Assembly: GCA_004325065.1 (NCBI GenBank)
Contig: PITI01000116.1
Location: forward strand, 1-20,880
Direction of reading: 5' to 3'
Length of the DNA stretch: 20,880 bases
From: Hamiltosporidium magnivora
Lineage: Eukaryota; Microsporidia; Dubosqiidae
The translations under genes and the position numbers were made by a program. The notes beneath the pieces are model-generated. The model did no database searches and was not told where the DNA came from. It saw nothing but the letters and a program-made list of their open reading frames with translations. This document shows, in pieces, positions 19,746 to 20,880 of this stretch (within the stretch, counting starts at the first letter, position 1; each line of letters opens with the position of its first letter).

Positions 19746-20289
19746 CAAATATTAAACTCGCCTTTGTTTAAAAAAAGATGTAATATTATAAATAAAAGTA
19801 TAGTATTAACTGCTCGGTAATCTATATACTTATATTTTTATTATAAAATCATGATTTATAGCCTAAGTACAAAAAAAATATTTTAAAAATAGAATCTATG
19901 TATCGGATACGTGTCTTTTAATTTTTTGAATATAATTTGATTCAAATGTACCAAAACACTATTCCTTTTCTAATTTAAAGGATTACTTTGCTATTTCTCT
20001 CATCTGATTTTATAATTACTTCTTGTGATTATGTTCTACTATTTTCATGAATTTGTATTTGAATATTTGTGTCGTACAAAAAATATTTCTAAAAAAAGTA
20101 ATTGCAAGATTTAAATGTTGAAATATATTTATGAACGATAAAATATTTTATAATATGCTTTCTAAGGGTAAAATATATCTTTATCTTTACAAATTAGTGA
20201 AATGATAAGGTATTTAATTTAAAAATCCAAAAGAATATTTTACATTTAAGTGATAAAAAATATTTAAATTAACTAGATAATACATTAGA
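19746..20289. other. AT-rich intergenic sequence, nothing recognised
   Basis: The DNA returns to about 20% GC. No gene, RNA or strong repeat is seen. From about 20.24 kb, short strings such as ACATTTAAGTGATAAAA resemble pieces of the 71-bp repeat that follows and may be decayed copies. Confidence 0.6.
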
Positions 20290-20471
20290 AAGATAGAACA
20301 GATTTAAGATCTTTTTTCATTTAAGTGATGATAAGAAAAGCTCATATCGCAACTATTACAATGATAAAACAGAGTCAAGATCTTTTTTCACTTAAGTGAT
20401 GATAAGAAAAGCTCATATCGCAACTATTACAATGATAAAACATATTTAAGATCTTTTTTCATATAAGTGAT
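20290..20471. repeat. 71-bp tandem array, about 2.3 copies
   Basis: AGATCTTTTTTCA recurs at 20307, 20378 and 20449, 71 bases apart. The first two units are nearly identical and the third is cut short near 20471. In the second unit TCACTTAAGTGA (20388-20399) is a perfect 12-bp palindrome; in the first one base breaks it. No coding capacity is seen. Confidence 0.93.
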
Positions 20472-20587
20472 ATAAATATATAAAAGGAAATAAAAAATTC
20501 ACACTAAAAATGATTTAAATGAAATCTGATAAAATTTAATAGAAAAGATTAAATTATATTCCAAATAACAAAATATATTTTAAATAA

Positions 20588-20880
20588 AAAATTTTAATTT
20601 ATCATTTTGAAATTCTCTCTTAAGATTTTAATTTATCATTTTAAAATTCTCTCTTAAGATTTTAATTTATCATTTTAAAATTCTCTCTGAAAAATTTAAT
20701 TTATCATTTTGAAATTCTCTCTGAAAAATTTAATTTATCATTTTGAAATTCTCTCTGAAAAATTTAATTTATCATTTTGAAATTCTCTCTTAAGATTTTA
20801 ATTTATCATTTTGAAATTCTCTCTTAAGATTTTAATTTATCATTTTGAAATTCTCTCTTAAGATTTTAATTTATCATTTT
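20588..20880. repeat. 34-bp satellite array, at least 8 copies, open at window end
   Basis: AATTTATCATTTT recurs at 20596, 20630, 20664, 20698, 20732, 20766, 20800, 20834 and 20868, exactly 34 bases apart, and the array continues past the last base. Two junction types exist: TTAAGATTTT and TGAAAAATTT. The second type occupies three adjacent junctions in the middle, so variants are grouped in blocks. This fits spread by unequal exchange or slippage. Confidence 0.97.

Overview
The window looks like a gene-poor contig from a microsporidian, an intracellular parasite of the fungal lineage. The evidence is very AT-rich DNA (sampled non-coding 60-base lines are near 20% GC), three intronless compact genes filling about one fifth of the window, and a short AAATTT plus CCC signal just upstream of one start codon, of the kind described in microsporidia. 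Long AT-rich intergenic deserts suggest one of the expanded microsporidian genomes; Edhazardia aedis is my best guess, but the species is an inference from genome style and was not established by any match. I recognise no tRNA, rRNA, CRISPR array or prokaryotic operon.

Layout. Bases 1-6552 are almost gene-free: a GC-rich hairpin near 1.3 kb, a 77-bp tandem duplication near 2.2 kb, and a purine-rich stretch at 3.6-4.8 kb that may hold decayed coding sequence. At 6553-7836 (+) lies a protein kinase with a hydrophobic, signal-peptide-like N terminus, a non-RD catalytic loop, no recognisable helix-C glutamate and a strongly basic C-terminal tail. Bases 7837-13611 are another desert of nearly 6 kb. 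Two co-oriented minus-strand genes follow: a 562-residue protein of unknown function, whose N-terminal half looks like serial ubiquitin-fold modules before a disordered tail (13612-15300), and a base-exchange phosphatidylserine synthase (15501-16631).

From 16.7 kb to the right end the DNA is repeat-dominated. A 74-bp array begins about 110 bp upstream of the phosphatidylserine synthase start, followed by a homogeneous 79-bp array (seven full units), a region of intermediate GC with two inverted repeats, a GC island of 40-53% at about 19.08-19.74 kb, a 71-bp array, and a 34-bp satellite that runs off the window.

The three genes do not form an obvious pathway. The phosphatidylserine synthase is a membrane-lipid enzyme expected in the endoplasmic reticulum. 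The kinase could act in the parasite's secretory route or, if exported, in the host cell. The 562-residue protein may be an adaptor or scaffold. The points most worth following up are the kinase, the repeated-module protein and the GC island.
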